This document shows positions 33,808 through 43,439 of a stretch of DNA of 64,000 bases, piece after piece (position 1 is the first letter of the stretch; the number at the start of each line of letters is the position of its first letter). The translations under genes were made by a program, and so were the position numbers. The notes below the pieces were generated by a model that ran no database searches, had not been told where the DNA came from, and was given only the letters and a program-made list of their open reading frames with translations. The stretch is from UBA952 sp044361535 (GTDB lineage: Bacteria > Bacteroidota > Bacteroidia > Flavobacteriales_D > Crocinitomicaceae), in contig JBIKIQ010000004.1 of the NCBI GenBank assembly GCA_044361535.1, positions 124,001 through 188,000 on the forward strand. The letters are read 5' to 3'.

Positions 33808-34275
33808 ATGATTAAACATTTCGCCACATTTTTTCTTTTTCTCATTCTCAATTTTGGTGCCTTGGGACTAGGTGGTTTCTTAATGGGACAAAACCCAGGA
33901 CAAAATGAATGGTATCTTACACAAAATCTCGCTCCTTGGACACCGTCAGGATGGGTTTTCGGTGCTGCCTGGACAATAATCATGTTGCTTTTCTCTATTT
34001 ACATGACCTTGGTTTGGAAAAAAAATCCAGGGAAGCAAAATGCACTTATTTATGGCATTCATTTATTGTTAAATATCGGATGGAATCCCGTTTTTTTTCA
34101 ATTCCATCTTGTAACAGCAGGACTAGCCATTTTAATCGCACTTTTTAGTGTTATTCTAATCAATCATCAGAAAAATTTTGGTTGGAAACATTGGAGCATA
34201 ACACTTATTCTACCCTATTGCATTTGGTTATGCATAGCAGCCTCTCTTAATCTGTACGTATTACTGTACAACTAA
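33808..34275 (+). CDS. tspO: TspO/MBR family protein
   Basis: This 155-residue membrane protein has five helices. The family landmarks are LGGFLMGQNPGQNEWYLTQNLAPWTPSGWVFGAAWT (split across the first loop and second helix) and NIGWNPVFFQFH. TspO binds porphyrins and sterols and has been linked to stress and tetrapyrrole regulation. The usual WxPPxWVFG is here WTPSGWVFG. Its last 15 bases overlap the 3' end of the convergent glycosyltransferase gene. Confidence 0.9.
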   Translation: MIKHFATFFLFLILNFGALGLGGFLMGQNPGQNEWYLTQNLAPWTPSGWVFGAAWTIIMLLFSIYMTLVWKKNPGKQNALIYGIHLLLNIGWNPVFFQFHLVTAGLAILIALFSVILINHQKNFGWKHWSITLILPYCIWLCIAASLNLYVLLYN

Positions 34276-35361
34276 ACGGTCTTTCCACTTAGGTTTGTAC
34301 CCCAAAAAAGCCAAGAGCATAATTCCATTTAAGATTGGAAGAATTAGCAAGTAAATCGGAACTAATATCCATAGGCCAAGCTGCCCATTGTTTTTATAGA
34401 AACTAAAAGAAAAAACAAGCTCTAACAAGGTTTTGAGTAAGACTAATGACACAGCATGGGTTAAAGGTAATCCCAAAATACATCCGAGCAGAAAGATAAT
34501 ATTAGCAAAAGCGAAAAAGAATTGTAGTTGCGCAAGTGTATTAGCCAACGAATCTCCAACTTTAAAAGCCTTTCCCAACCAACGCATTCGCTGATGAAAA
34601 AAATCGGGAATTGATTGTGGTAATTCCGTTTGAACTTCCAAAGATGAATCCGTTTGAAATTCGATTTGTTTGTTATTTAATTGAAATTCCCTCAGTAAAA
34701 AAACGTCATCACCACTGTCAATTTCAAAATAAGGTGAATTATTGGTTGCCTCTAAATACTCGGATTTTCGGAACAAAAGATTTGCCCCACTACAAAAAAT
34801 TGGACGCTTCCAACCGGCTATTGCTACATTCAAAAAATTAGCCAATAACACATCTTGTTGAATAAAGCGATGTAACAAGTTAGACGAGGTATGTGCAACG
34901 GGTAAAACGTGTAAATCTGCCTGTTTCAATTTTCCGATTTTCAAAAAATACGCTTTTGAAAGGTGAATATCAGCGTCTAAGGTTAGGATGTATTCTGTAT
35001 TTGCAGCTAAGACTCCTTGTTCAATTGCGCGTTTTTTCCCTTTGATAGAGTTTGGTAAGGAAATAAGCTTTATTGATTCATTTGTAATTTGTTCAATCAA
35101 CCTTGGCGATTTATCAGTCGAATGATCATCCACAAAAATTACTTCAATCGGTAAATGTTTCGTCTCGCCAATACTATTTAACAAAGGAATAATACGTTTT
35201 TCCTCATTTCTGAAGGGAATAATTACAGTTATATTCTCTAGACCAATTGACTCATCGTTAGTATTACTTGCAATTTTTGTAAGTAACCGTTTCCATCCTC
35301 CCCAAAGGAATACCACCAAATAAATGGAATAGACCAACAAGTAAATTAAAAACAAAATCAT
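34261..35361 (-). CDS. Family 2 glycosyltransferase, membrane-bound
   Basis: From the ATG at 35361 the protein has 366 residues; an earlier in-frame ATG at 35403 would run deep into the upstream gene. A single N-terminal helix is followed by a GT-A domain with VDDHSTDKS, LTLDADIHL, DSGDDVFLL and the QRMRW motif of processive-type GT2 enzymes. About three C-terminal helices follow. The start codon overlaps the stop of the upstream flippase-like gene by four bases (ATGA), so the two are coupled. The likely role is sugar transfer to a lipid on the cytoplasmic face; the acceptor is unknown. Confidence 0.85.
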   Translation of the reverse strand: MILFLIYLLVYSIYLVVFLWGGWKRLLTKIASNTNDESIGLENITVIIPFRNEEKRIIPLLNSIGETKHLPIEVIFVDDHSTDKSPRLIEQITNESIKLISLPNSIKGKKRAIEQGVLAANTEYILTLDADIHLSKAYFLKIGKLKQADLHVLPVAHTSSNLLHRFIQQDVLLANFLNVAIAGWKRPIFCSGANLLFRKSEYLEATNNSPYFEIDSGDDVFLLREFQLNNKQIEFQTDSSLEVQTELPQSIPDFFHQRMRWLGKAFKVGDSLANTLAQLQFFFAFANIIFLLGCILGLPLTHAVSLVLLKTLLELVFSFSFYKNNGQLGLWILVPIYLLILPILNGIMLLAFLGYKPKWKDRLVVQ

Positions 35362-36242
35362 TCTCGTCTTTTTACAAATATCACGTAGCACCAAGCAAGA
35401 CAAACCGGCAGAAAATTATTTGCCAACCAAATGAAAAATGTCGCATACAAAACGGGTAAAATCGGATAATTAGCCATTTCAAACACTGAAACGGTAATAC
35501 TTTCACGAATGACAATATTCCCTAAAAACAACGATGGAGAAAAAGAAACAAACAGGTAACTAATCCAAATATAGGTGAATAACTGAAAATCCAATGGAAT
35601 CGAAAAAGAATGTAAAATCAACCCAAATTGTGTTGAAAATACAAGAAATCTAAAAAGACTAATTAGGAGCAAATATACTATTACAATAAAATCGTTTTGC
35701 ACAAAGACATAATTACGAATATCATTGGGTAGAGAAATCACTTTTAATTTATACAAACAAAAAACGAAGAACCCGATTAAAGCAAGAATAAGTATGTAGT
35801 ATATAGAATTTGAGTTAAGCGATAAATTCAAAAATAACATAGAAAATATTCCAAAAACCAACGTGATAAAAAATTGTGTGAGATTTGCCAATTGAATCCA
35901 AGCTGAAAGTTTAAAACGATTTTCCTTTTCGAAATAGAAAATTCTTCCAATAAAATTGGAAGGAATGCCTGGGATTAAAAATTCACTTAAAACACCAGAG
36001 GCAAATGACATTTTAGCATTAGTTTGCGGTATCGAATTCCTTTTGAGAATTACAATCCATTTTGCATATTCCAATATCCAATTTAGTGGCATAAGTAGAA
36101 TTCCTATCCAAAAAGTAAAATGCAAGGTTATAGGAGTACTCGATAAGTCAATTTTTGGTTTGTAATAGAAGGATAATGCAACCAAAACCGGAATCACTAA
36201 AAATTGTACTAGAAGATAATATGGTTTATTGCTTTTGAACAA
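35358..36242 (-). CDS. Flippase-like/lysylphosphatidylglycerol synthase-type membrane protein
   Basis: This 294-residue integral membrane protein has about eight helices. The segment MPLNWILEYAKWIVILKR, followed by FASGVLSEFLIPGIPSNFIGR, is the core of the UPF0104/LPG_synthase_TM (AglD-like) family, proposed to move or handle lipid-linked substrates. The start is TTG at 36242, supported by a promoter box 15 bases upstream and no ATG in range. Together with the coupled GT2 gene it forms a two-gene unit, plausibly for a glycolipid. Confidence 0.75.
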   Translation of the reverse strand: MFKSNKPYYLLVQFLVIPVLVALSFYYKPKIDLSSTPITLHFTFWIGILLMPLNWILEYAKWIVILKRNSIPQTNAKMSFASGVLSEFLIPGIPSNFIGRIFYFEKENRFKLSAWIQLANLTQFFITLVFGIFSMLFLNLSLNSNSIYYILILALIGFFVFCLYKLKVISLPNDIRNYVFVQNDFIVIVYLLLISLFRFLVFSTQFGLILHSFSIPLDFQLFTYIWISYLFVSFSPSLFLGNIVIRESITVSVFEMANYPILPVLYATFFIWLANNFLPVCLAWCYVIFVKRRE

Positions 36243-36256
36243 GTAGTTGATTTTAA

Positions 36257-36264
36257 CAAAAGTA
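36257..36264 (-). promoter_or_regulatory. Bacteroidota -7 box of the flippase-GT2 operon
   Basis: The reverse strand reads TACTTTTG, matching TAnnTTTG, 14 bases before the TTG start at 36242. It supports that start and the two-gene operon. Confidence 0.45.
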
Positions 36265-36446
36265 AGAGAATACCTTCAATTTGCGCATGTAAGATCTAAT
36301 TTCATGGTACAAATTACTAGTTGAAATTAAAACAACAATTGAAAAGCGTGTGATAAATAAGAAAAAAGATGTATCTTGTTCATTAACCCGAATAAGATGT
36401 GCAACCTTTAGTGAGAAATTTTAATCTATTGAATTTAATTACACGT

Positions 36447-38393
36447 ATGCTTAAGAATTATTTCCTGATTTTTTCATTGTTAATTACATGTTATGCTGAG
36501 GGTCAAACCTTGATTTTTGCTGAACTTACGGGCTCACCTGTAGTGAATACAACTGGCTGGAATTTGACGGGGGCAACCTATGCCGGTGATACTGGTGGAG
36601 ATGCCGATAATTTTACGGATGAGATAATTCTTACAGATGCAGTAAATACTTCAAGTGGTGGTATATTTTATAACCAATCTATTGATCTATCTACCTGTTA
36701 TCAATGGAAAGTTGAATTTGATTTCCGTATGTGGGAGGGAAGTGCCGCAGACGGAATTGCATTTTGTTTTTTAGATGTTCCACCAACAGGATTCGTTAGT
36801 GGTGGCGGTGTTGGCATTCCAGCGGCTTCAAATGGGGTTTTTGTTATTTTAGACACGTATGACAATGGTTGCGGTGCCAATCCTGAGATTCAAATATACC
36901 AAGGTGCCGGTTATAATGAATGTGGTCCAGGTATGATAAATCGCGCAACGAGCATGAATTTTTTACGATCTTCGAATTATCAAACCTGTCGAATTGAATA
37001 CAACAGTGGTTTAATTTCTGTTTTTGTAAACAATAACTTATACTTAACAGGTAATTACAATGCCAGTTTTGTCGGTTACATGGGTTTCACTGCAAGTACG
37101 GGTGGTTCTACCGATAAACATTCGATTAAAAATGTTCGAATTTATGCTGATATCGCAGTTGCAAATGCAGGTTCTGATGTAACCATTTGTAGTGGTGAGA
37201 CTGCCCAATTAGGCGACCTTGTAAATCCAAACTTCACGTACAATTGGACAGGTGATTCAAATCTAAGTTCATCTGCTATTTCAAACCCAACTGTTACTCT
37301 TACAAATACAACGTCCAACCCTGTTACTTATACATATACTCTTCAAACCACCTTAACAAATTCTCCAACTTCTTGTCCTGATAACGATGTAGTTTCTGTC
37401 ACGGTTAACCCAATTGTTGGTTCAGTAACAAATGCTTCAATATGCCAAGGTGGCACCTACAGTTTTGCAAGTCAATCCTTCACAACTGCGGGAACATACC
37501 CTGTGACTTTACAAACTGTTTTTGGCTGTGATTCTATTGCAACATTAAACTTATCAATAAATCCCGTACCCAATACCATTCTGAATGAGGCTATTTGTCA
37601 GGGGTCAAGTTTTCCATTCAACGGACAAAATATTGGAGTTGGTGGACAATACACGCAAGTTTTTCAAACATTGTCAGGTTGTGACTCAACTGTAATATTA
37701 AATCTTACAGTTAGTCCTATAATCAATACTTCTTTAAGTGAAACAATTTGTAGCGGCGATACTTATGCGTTTTTTGGACAAATACTTACAAGTTCAGGAA
37801 ATTATTCTCAAACACTGCAAACTGTAACTGGTTGTGATTCAATTATTACCTTAACCCTCACTGTTAACCCTTTGCCATCTGCACCATTAATAAATTCCAA
37901 CAGTCCTGTAGTTTGTCTTGGTGATTTTGTCACCATAACGGCTAATTCGGCTTCAAATGCTCAATACTTTTGGTCTGGACCATCCAATTTTTCCTCTACA
38001 AATTCAGTAATCTCCTTCCCAGTTCAAGAGGCCAATATGGGAATATATTCGGTATATGTAATCGTGGATGGGTGTCAGTCAGTCGTATCTACATCTCCCG
38101 TTTCGATTCAAAACTTAAATGGTTTTGATGATTTCGAATTTCCGAATGTTATAACACCAAACGGTGATGGTGTAAATGATTCATTGAATATTAATGACTA
38201 CTTTAAAACCTGTCAAGAATACACCTTGGTTCTTTATAATCGATGGGGACAAGTAATCTTTGAACAATCAATTGGTACACCTTCTTTCGCTGGAAAAACA
38301 AAGGATGACGCAGACTTGGTAGAAGGAGTTTATTTTTACACACTCACTTTTGGAGAAGAAAGAAAAAATGGGTTCCTTCACATTATCCGCTAG
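36447..38393 (+). CDS. T9SS-exported lectin-domain protein with type B C-terminal domain
   Basis: I start at the ATG at 36447, which opens a signal peptide (LKNYFLIFSLLITCYAEGQ); an ATG 16 codons earlier adds a non-signal stretch. The 648-residue product begins with a legume-lectin-like domain of about 220 residues (VEFDFRMWEGSAADGIAFCF, a calcium-site-like DTYDNGCGANPE, and a late YMGFTAST). A Cys-rich module and three repeats of about 45 residues, each ending LQTxxGCDSI or similar, follow. An Ig-like module and the type B sorting domain (FPNVITPNGDGVNDS to HIIR) close the protein. It is a likely carbohydrate-binding surface protein. The next gene is a paralogue. Confidence 0.87.
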   Translation: MLKNYFLIFSLLITCYAEGQTLIFAELTGSPVVNTTGWNLTGATYAGDTGGDADNFTDEIILTDAVNTSSGGIFYNQSIDLSTCYQWKVEFDFRMWEGSAADGIAFCFLDVPPTGFVSGGGVGIPAASNGVFVILDTYDNGCGANPEIQIYQGAGYNECGPGMINRATSMNFLRSSNYQTCRIEYNSGLISVFVNNNLYLTGNYNASFVGYMGFTASTGGSTDKHSIKNVRIYADIAVANAGSDVTICSGETAQLGDLVNPNFTYNWTGDSNLSSSAISNPTVTLTNTTSNPVTYTYTLQTTLTNSPTSCPDNDVVSVTVNPIVGSVTNASICQGGTYSFASQSFTTAGTYPVTLQTVFGCDSIATLNLSINPVPNTILNEAICQGSSFPFNGQNIGVGGQYTQVFQTLSGCDSTVILNLTVSPIINTSLSETICSGDTYAFFGQILTSSGNYSQTLQTVTGCDSIITLTLTVNPLPSAPLINSNSPVVCLGDFVTITANSASNAQYFWSGPSNFSSTNSVISFPVQEANMGIYSVYVIVDGCQSVVSTSPVSIQNLNGFDDFEFPNVITPNGDGVNDSLNINDYFKTCQEYTLVLYNRWGQVIFEQSIGTPSFAGKTKDDADLVEGVYFYTLTFGEERKNGFLHIIR

Positions 38394-38470
38394 TATTAAT
38401 TTTTTAAAACGGCTGCAACTTTTAAGACAAGATAAGTGTCTATATTGATACGTTCTAACTATTTTTGTGC

Positions 38471-40462
38471 ATGTCCTTATTTTTTAAATTTTATACGCTT
38501 CTTACATTTGTTTCAATAACTATATTCACATTTGGGCAAAACTCAATAAATACATCTGGGGCAGGTCTTCGATGGGTTTCGGTTGGAGATGTAGATGTTG
38601 TTGGAAACCAAATAACGGTTGAGGCAATATTTAGAAAATCAACCACTGCAAATGCCACCAACATTGTATCAAAGCACACAGATCCGGCAACATGTAATTA
38701 TTTACTAAGACCGAATAGTTTTCAAATTGCAACAAACAATGGGTTCTATGTCTGTCTAAATTCACAACCCACCCTTCAAAATACGTGGTATCATGCAGCT
38801 GCAACCTATGATGGAAGCGTAATAAAATACTACATTAACGGTTGTTTGATAAATTCTATTCCCGCGAGTGGAAACCTTGTAAATAACAACCTAATAACGG
38901 GGATTGGAATGCAGTCTCAAAATCCAACTGCCACAACTGAAAATTTCAAAGGAAATATTGATGAGGTTCGTATTTGGAATGTTGCCCGTACTGAGCAAGA
39001 AATTCAACTCAATATGAATTTTTTAATTCCAACAACGCAACCAGGTCTTTTGGCCTATTACAAATTCAATAACAATTACCTTAACTCACAAGGTAATGCT
39101 GCCTTTGATGGAGTTGCACAAGGAGCATTAAGTTTCGATGTTGAAGCTCCGTTGTTTATACCACTAGCTATTGTCACAGCAATCCCAACCGATGCCTCTT
39201 GTTTTGGCTATTCGGATGGTTCGGTAGTTATTACAGCTCTTGGAACAGGCGCATTAACATATTCCATAGATGGTGTGACCTATGTCGGGAGTTCAACTTT
39301 TAGTAACCTACCAGCAGGTACGTACACGGCATACGTTAAAAGTCCACAAGGATGCATTGCAACTCAACCCTTTTCGATTGGAGAACCACCGCAGGTTCCT
39401 GTACCAATAATGACGTATCCAAGTCCATTGTGCCAAACGGATAATCTTGTTCTCCAAATTGACACCCTTTCTGGTGCCACTTGTACTTGGACAGGTCCTA
39501 ATAATTTCTCAACAAACGCATTAGACACAGTAATTGTAAATGCAAGTTCTATCAATAGTGGAGATTATTCCGCATTTTTCACGTTAAATGGATGTAACAG
39601 TGACACCTTGGTAGAAACGATTACAGTAAACCCGATTTATTCTATCAGCATAGATACTACAATTTGTTCAAATGAATTTTATGCATTGGGTAATCAAAAT
39701 TTAAATACCGCCGGATTCTACACACTAGCGCTTCAAACTACCGCTGGTTGTGACTCAATAATTAATCTAACCTTAAGTATAAATCCTTCTTATGACATTC
39801 AACGAGATACAACCTTGTGTGAAGGGGAGTTCTTTACCTTTCAGGGACAAGTATTAAATACAAGTGGGACTTATCCATTCTTTTTACAAACAATTTTAGG
39901 TTGTGACTCAACGATTACATATAATTTAATTGTTTATCCAATACCGGCACCACCAGTAATTACGTCTAATAGCCCTGTTGAATGTCCCGGCGATTTGTTC
40001 ACATTTGCTGCTGATACTGTTCAAGGGGGTTCCTTCGAATGGGTTGGAGAGAACAATTTTACATCAACATCTTTAACTAATTCCTTCAATGCAAACATTG
40101 AAGATATGGGCTTCTATTCATCTACTGTTACCGTAAATGGATGTACTTCCCCACCAAGTGAAATTGAATTGGTTATTTCAAAAATTTATACCTTCGATGA
40201 TTTCGACTTTCCAAACGTGTTAACACCTAACGGAGATGGTTTAAACGATGTAATTGATCTAGAATCCTATTTTCAAACATGCCAAGAATTTACATTGTAT
40301 CTCTTCAATAGACTCGGGAATTTGGTATATGAACAAAGCAATGGAGATCCTATCTTTGAAGGAAAATACCAAAATTCAGACGATATGATGGAAGGGGTTT
40401 ATATCTATAAATTGGTATATGAAAAAGGTGAAAAAAATGGCTTTATCCATTTAATTCGATAA
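38471..40462 (+). CDS. T9SS-exported LamG-domain protein with type B C-terminal domain
   Basis: The ATG at 38471 gives 663 residues with a signal peptide ending near FTFGQN. A concanavalin/LamG-like domain of about 200 residues follows (WYHAAATYDGSVIKYYING, GNIDEVRIWNVART). SprB-type (TAYVKSPQGC) and Ig-like modules come next, then two copies of the GCDSI repeat and a type B sorting domain (FPNVLTPNGDGLNDV to HLIR). Repeats and C-terminus are clearly paralogous to the upstream gene, while the N-terminal binding domain differs. Same strand and a 77-base gap suggest tandem duplication with domain swapping. Confidence 0.87.
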   Translation: MSLFFKFYTLLTFVSITIFTFGQNSINTSGAGLRWVSVGDVDVVGNQITVEAIFRKSTTANATNIVSKHTDPATCNYLLRPNSFQIATNNGFYVCLNSQPTLQNTWYHAAATYDGSVIKYYINGCLINSIPASGNLVNNNLITGIGMQSQNPTATTENFKGNIDEVRIWNVARTEQEIQLNMNFLIPTTQPGLLAYYKFNNNYLNSQGNAAFDGVAQGALSFDVEAPLFIPLAIVTAIPTDASCFGYSDGSVVITALGTGALTYSIDGVTYVGSSTFSNLPAGTYTAYVKSPQGCIATQPFSIGEPPQVPVPIMTYPSPLCQTDNLVLQIDTLSGATCTWTGPNNFSTNALDTVIVNASSINSGDYSAFFTLNGCNSDTLVETITVNPIYSISIDTTICSNEFYALGNQNLNTAGFYTLALQTTAGCDSIINLTLSINPSYDIQRDTTLCEGEFFTFQGQVLNTSGTYPFFLQTILGCDSTITYNLIVYPIPAPPVITSNSPVECPGDLFTFAADTVQGGSFEWVGENNFTSTSLTNSFNANIEDMGFYSSTVTVNGCTSPPSEIELVISKIYTFDDFDFPNVLTPNGDGLNDVIDLESYFQTCQEFTLYLFNRLGNLVYEQSNGDPIFEGKYQNSDDMMEGVYIYKLVYEKGEKNGFIHLIR

Positions 40463-40511
40463 TCTCTAACTGTTTTTAATTTATTTCATGCCTATTCTTA
40501 TCGGAAAAAGT

Positions 40512-40519
40512 TAATTTTG
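40512..40519 (+). promoter_or_regulatory. Bacteroidota -7 box upstream of gldA
   Basis: TAATTTTG matches TAnnTTTG and lies 22 bases before the gldA ATG. No -33 TTTG is obvious. Confidence 0.4.
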
Positions 40520-40541
40520 AGAAAAATAACGCTGGATTCAG

Positions 40542-41444
40542 ATGTCGATTGAAATTAAAAATCTTTTTAAGTATTACGGAGAACAAGCTGCTGTTAAAAA
40601 TGTAAGCTTCTCTATTCCTAAAGGTCAAGTTGTTGGATTTTTAGGTCCCAATGGCGCTGGCAAGTCAACCACGATGAAAATAATTACCGGTTTTATTCCA
40701 TCGTCCGAGGGAAGTGTTGAAGTATGCGGAATGCCCGTTGACACAAACAACTTGAAAACAAGAGAAAAAATTGGCTATTTACCAGAAAGTAATCCGCTCT
40801 ATACCGATATGTATGTGCGCGAGTATTTGGAATTTGTTGCCCGGATTTATAAAATTAAAAATAGAAAAAGCCGAGTAGATGAAATGATATCGCTCGTAGG
40901 TTTAGAAGTGGAACAACATAAAAAAATTGAAGCTCTTTCTAAAGGATACAAGCAGCGGGTTGGATTGGCTCAAGCTATTATTCACGACCCAGAAGTGTTG
41001 ATTTTAGATGAACCGACATCGGGATTGGATCCTAATCAATTGGTAGAAATTCGTGAATTGATTAAAAACATCGGAAAAGAAAAAACAGTTTTGTTGTCCA
41101 CGCACATCATGCAAGAGGTTGAAGCTATTTGTCAACGTGTTCTTATCATTAAGAGAGGAGAATTAGTTGCAGACAACATATCAAGCGAAATAAAATACAA
41201 CGACTCCAAACAAACAGTATTTGTTGAATTTAACCAAGTGGTTGCTAAAAATCAATTATCTAAAATTCAAGGAGTTGAATCAGTTAAACAATATCAGAAT
41301 GGATGGTTAATCGAATCTTCTGATCAGATTGATATTCGCCTGAATATTGCTGAATTTGCTCAACGAAATGGAATATTACTCTTAACAATTAAGGTTGAAT
41401 CAAAATCCTTGGAAGATTATTTCAAAGATTTAACAAAAAATTAA
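40542..41444 (+). CDS. gldA: Gliding motility-associated ABC transporter ATP-binding protein GldA
   Basis: This 300-residue ABC ATPase has Walker A GPNGAGKST, Q-loop region YLPESNPLY, signature LSKGYKQRVG, Walker B VLILDEPTSGLD and the switch STHIMQEVEA. The length and the roughly 70-residue C-terminal extension match GldA, which with GldF and GldG forms a transporter needed for gliding in Flavobacterium johnsoniae. gldF and gldG are not next to it here. A general ABC-2 exporter ATPase is the alternative, and sequence alone cannot prove gliding. Confidence 0.85.
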   Translation: MSIEIKNLFKYYGEQAAVKNVSFSIPKGQVVGFLGPNGAGKSTTMKIITGFIPSSEGSVEVCGMPVDTNNLKTREKIGYLPESNPLYTDMYVREYLEFVARIYKIKNRKSRVDEMISLVGLEVEQHKKIEALSKGYKQRVGLAQAIIHDPEVLILDEPTSGLDPNQLVEIRELIKNIGKEKTVLLSTHIMQEVEAICQRVLIIKRGELVADNISSEIKYNDSKQTVFVEFNQVVAKNQLSKIQGVESVKQYQNGWLIESSDQIDIRLNIAEFAQRNGILLLTIKVESKSLEDYFKDLTKN

Positions 41445-41460
41445 TTTACGAGAATTCAAC

Positions 41461-43353
41461 TTACTTTGAATTTCTTCGTTTTTCTAACCACGAAGGAACT
41501 TTCTTTTCTTTTTTCTGAAGATCTCCCAATAATTTCTCTGCTAAATCAGGCCTCTTTACCTTATCTAGTCGTGACTTAATCCACTGGTGATTTTCGCGCT
41601 TGTACCAAAAGAAAAAACGATTTTGGTTTTGCTTTTCCTCTTTGGTTTTTGCGGTTTTTACTGGTTTCAATGTGTAAGGATGAACCCCTGTATAATAAAT
41701 TACCTCGGCAACAGTCATTGGGGTTGGCGTGAAATCTTGAACTTGCTCTAACTGAAATCCCATATCCTTTGTTTCTGCAGCCAAATTTGCCATGTCCTCC
41801 TCTTCACACCCTGGATGTGATGAGATGAAGTACGGAACCAATGGTTGATTAAGTTTATGTTTGGCTGAAATCTTTTCGTATTTTTCCTTGAACTTATGGA
41901 AATACTTAAAAGAAGGTTTTCGCATTACGCGTAATGTTGCATCAGATGTATGCTCAGGAGCAACTTTTAATCGACCACTGATATGATGCTGAACCAATTG
42001 CTCAATATACTCATCATGATTGCCGTCCTCGTTATTTTTATTAAAATCATCAACCAACAAATCATAACGAATTCCACTACCTACAAAGGCCTTTTTAACC
42101 TTTGGATTAGCATCTACTTTTTTATATAATTCAGTCATTGGTTTGTGAGATGTATCCAAATTATTACAAATCACTGGATGAATACAACTTGGAGAGGTGC
42201 AGCGTGCACAAATGGCTTCGTCCTTCCCTTTCATTTTATACATATTGGCTGAAGGGCCGCCTAAATCTGAAATATACCCTTTAAATTCTGGATGATTCAC
42301 AACTTCTTCAACCTCAGCTAGTATTGATTTCTCACTACGTGATGCAATGAACTTCCCCTGATGAGCTGAAATAGTACAAAAACTACAACCTCCAAAACAT
42401 CCGCGATGCATGTTAATTGAAAATTTAATCATTTCATACGCAGGAATTACTCCACGTTTTTTATACTTAGGGTGTGGTAAGCGTGTGTAAGGCAAATCAA
42501 ATGAACGATCTATCTCCTTTTCATTCATTGTTTTGTAAGGTGGATTAATCACTAATGTTTGATTACCAACATGTTGTATAATTCGATTAGCTTCCCATTT
42601 ATTTGATTCAACTTCTACAATTTTAAAATTAGCCGCGTATTTAATTTTATCAGTTAAACATTCTTCGTGACTTGCCAATTCAATTGTTTCCCAATTTTTA
42701 TTTTTCGGTAATTCGTTTTGTTTATCTTGTAAAAAGGCAACTTGACGAATGGTTTTGATTTGATTAAATGGAATTCCTTTTTTTAATAAATTTAATAATT
42801 CGCGCAAGGGCTGATCTCCCATACCATACACCAATCCATCTGCTCCTGAATCGACTAATATTGAAGGCATCAACCTATCTTTCCAATAATCATAATGTGT
42901 AACACGACGCAATGAGGCTTCAATACCACCAATCAACACGGGGACATCAGGATAAATTTCTTTTAGGATTTTTGTGTAAACCGTTGTGGCATAATCGGGA
43001 CGAAAACCCGAAACTCCGCCAGGCGTATAGGCATCTGTTGAACGCAATCGTTTTCCAGCAGTATAGTGATTAACCATAGAATCCATACATCCTGCAGTTA
43101 CACCAAAAAACAATCGAGGTTTACCTAACTTCTTAAAATCGCGCAAATCATCCTTCCAATTGGGTTGTGCCACAATCCCTATCCGAAGGCCCTCATCTTC
43201 AATTATTCTTCCAATTACGGCTGTGCCAAAGGCTGGATGATCCACGTAGGCATCACCTGAAATAAGAATTACATCAAAAGCTTCCCAACCGCGCTTTTCC
43301 GCATCCTTAAGTGACAAAGGCAACCAATCAGATAAAGGTCTTTCATTTTGCAT
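41461..43353 (-). CDS. YgiQ family radical SAM protein
   Basis: The gene encodes 630 residues. The N-terminal domain (about 1-290) resembles B12-binding-type radical SAM proteins (VLIGGIEASLRRVTHYDYW). The iron-sulfur cluster motif C-x3-C-x2-C is in HRGCFGGCSFCTI. A further Cys group, CARCTSPSCIHPVIC, could bind a second cluster. Late features include VAPEHTSDATLRVMRKP and VQDFTPTPMTVAEVIYYTG. YgiQ proteins are widespread, but their reaction is not established. It is monocistronic and converges on gldA with 16 bases between stops. Confidence 0.92.
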   Translation of the reverse strand: MQNERPLSDWLPLSLKDAEKRGWEAFDVILISGDAYVDHPAFGTAVIGRIIEDEGLRIGIVAQPNWKDDLRDFKKLGKPRLFFGVTAGCMDSMVNHYTAGKRLRSTDAYTPGGVSGFRPDYATTVYTKILKEIYPDVPVLIGGIEASLRRVTHYDYWKDRLMPSILVDSGADGLVYGMGDQPLRELLNLLKKGIPFNQIKTIRQVAFLQDKQNELPKNKNWETIELASHEECLTDKIKYAANFKIVEVESNKWEANRIIQHVGNQTLVINPPYKTMNEKEIDRSFDLPYTRLPHPKYKKRGVIPAYEMIKFSINMHRGCFGGCSFCTISAHQGKFIASRSEKSILAEVEEVVNHPEFKGYISDLGGPSANMYKMKGKDEAICARCTSPSCIHPVICNNLDTSHKPMTELYKKVDANPKVKKAFVGSGIRYDLLVDDFNKNNEDGNHDEYIEQLVQHHISGRLKVAPEHTSDATLRVMRKPSFKYFHKFKEKYEKISAKHKLNQPLVPYFISSHPGCEEEDMANLAAETKDMGFQLEQVQDFTPTPMTVAEVIYYTGVHPYTLKPVKTAKTKEEKQNQNRFFFWYKRENHQWIKSRLDKVKRPDLAEKLLGDLQKKEKKVPSWLEKRRNSK

Positions 43354-43439
43354 TCTGTAAAATTATCCAAAAAAAACAGTGTTTTTGTGTTTTTAGATAG
43401 AATGTAACTAAATTGAAGGAGAATTAACCAATTTTGGAT

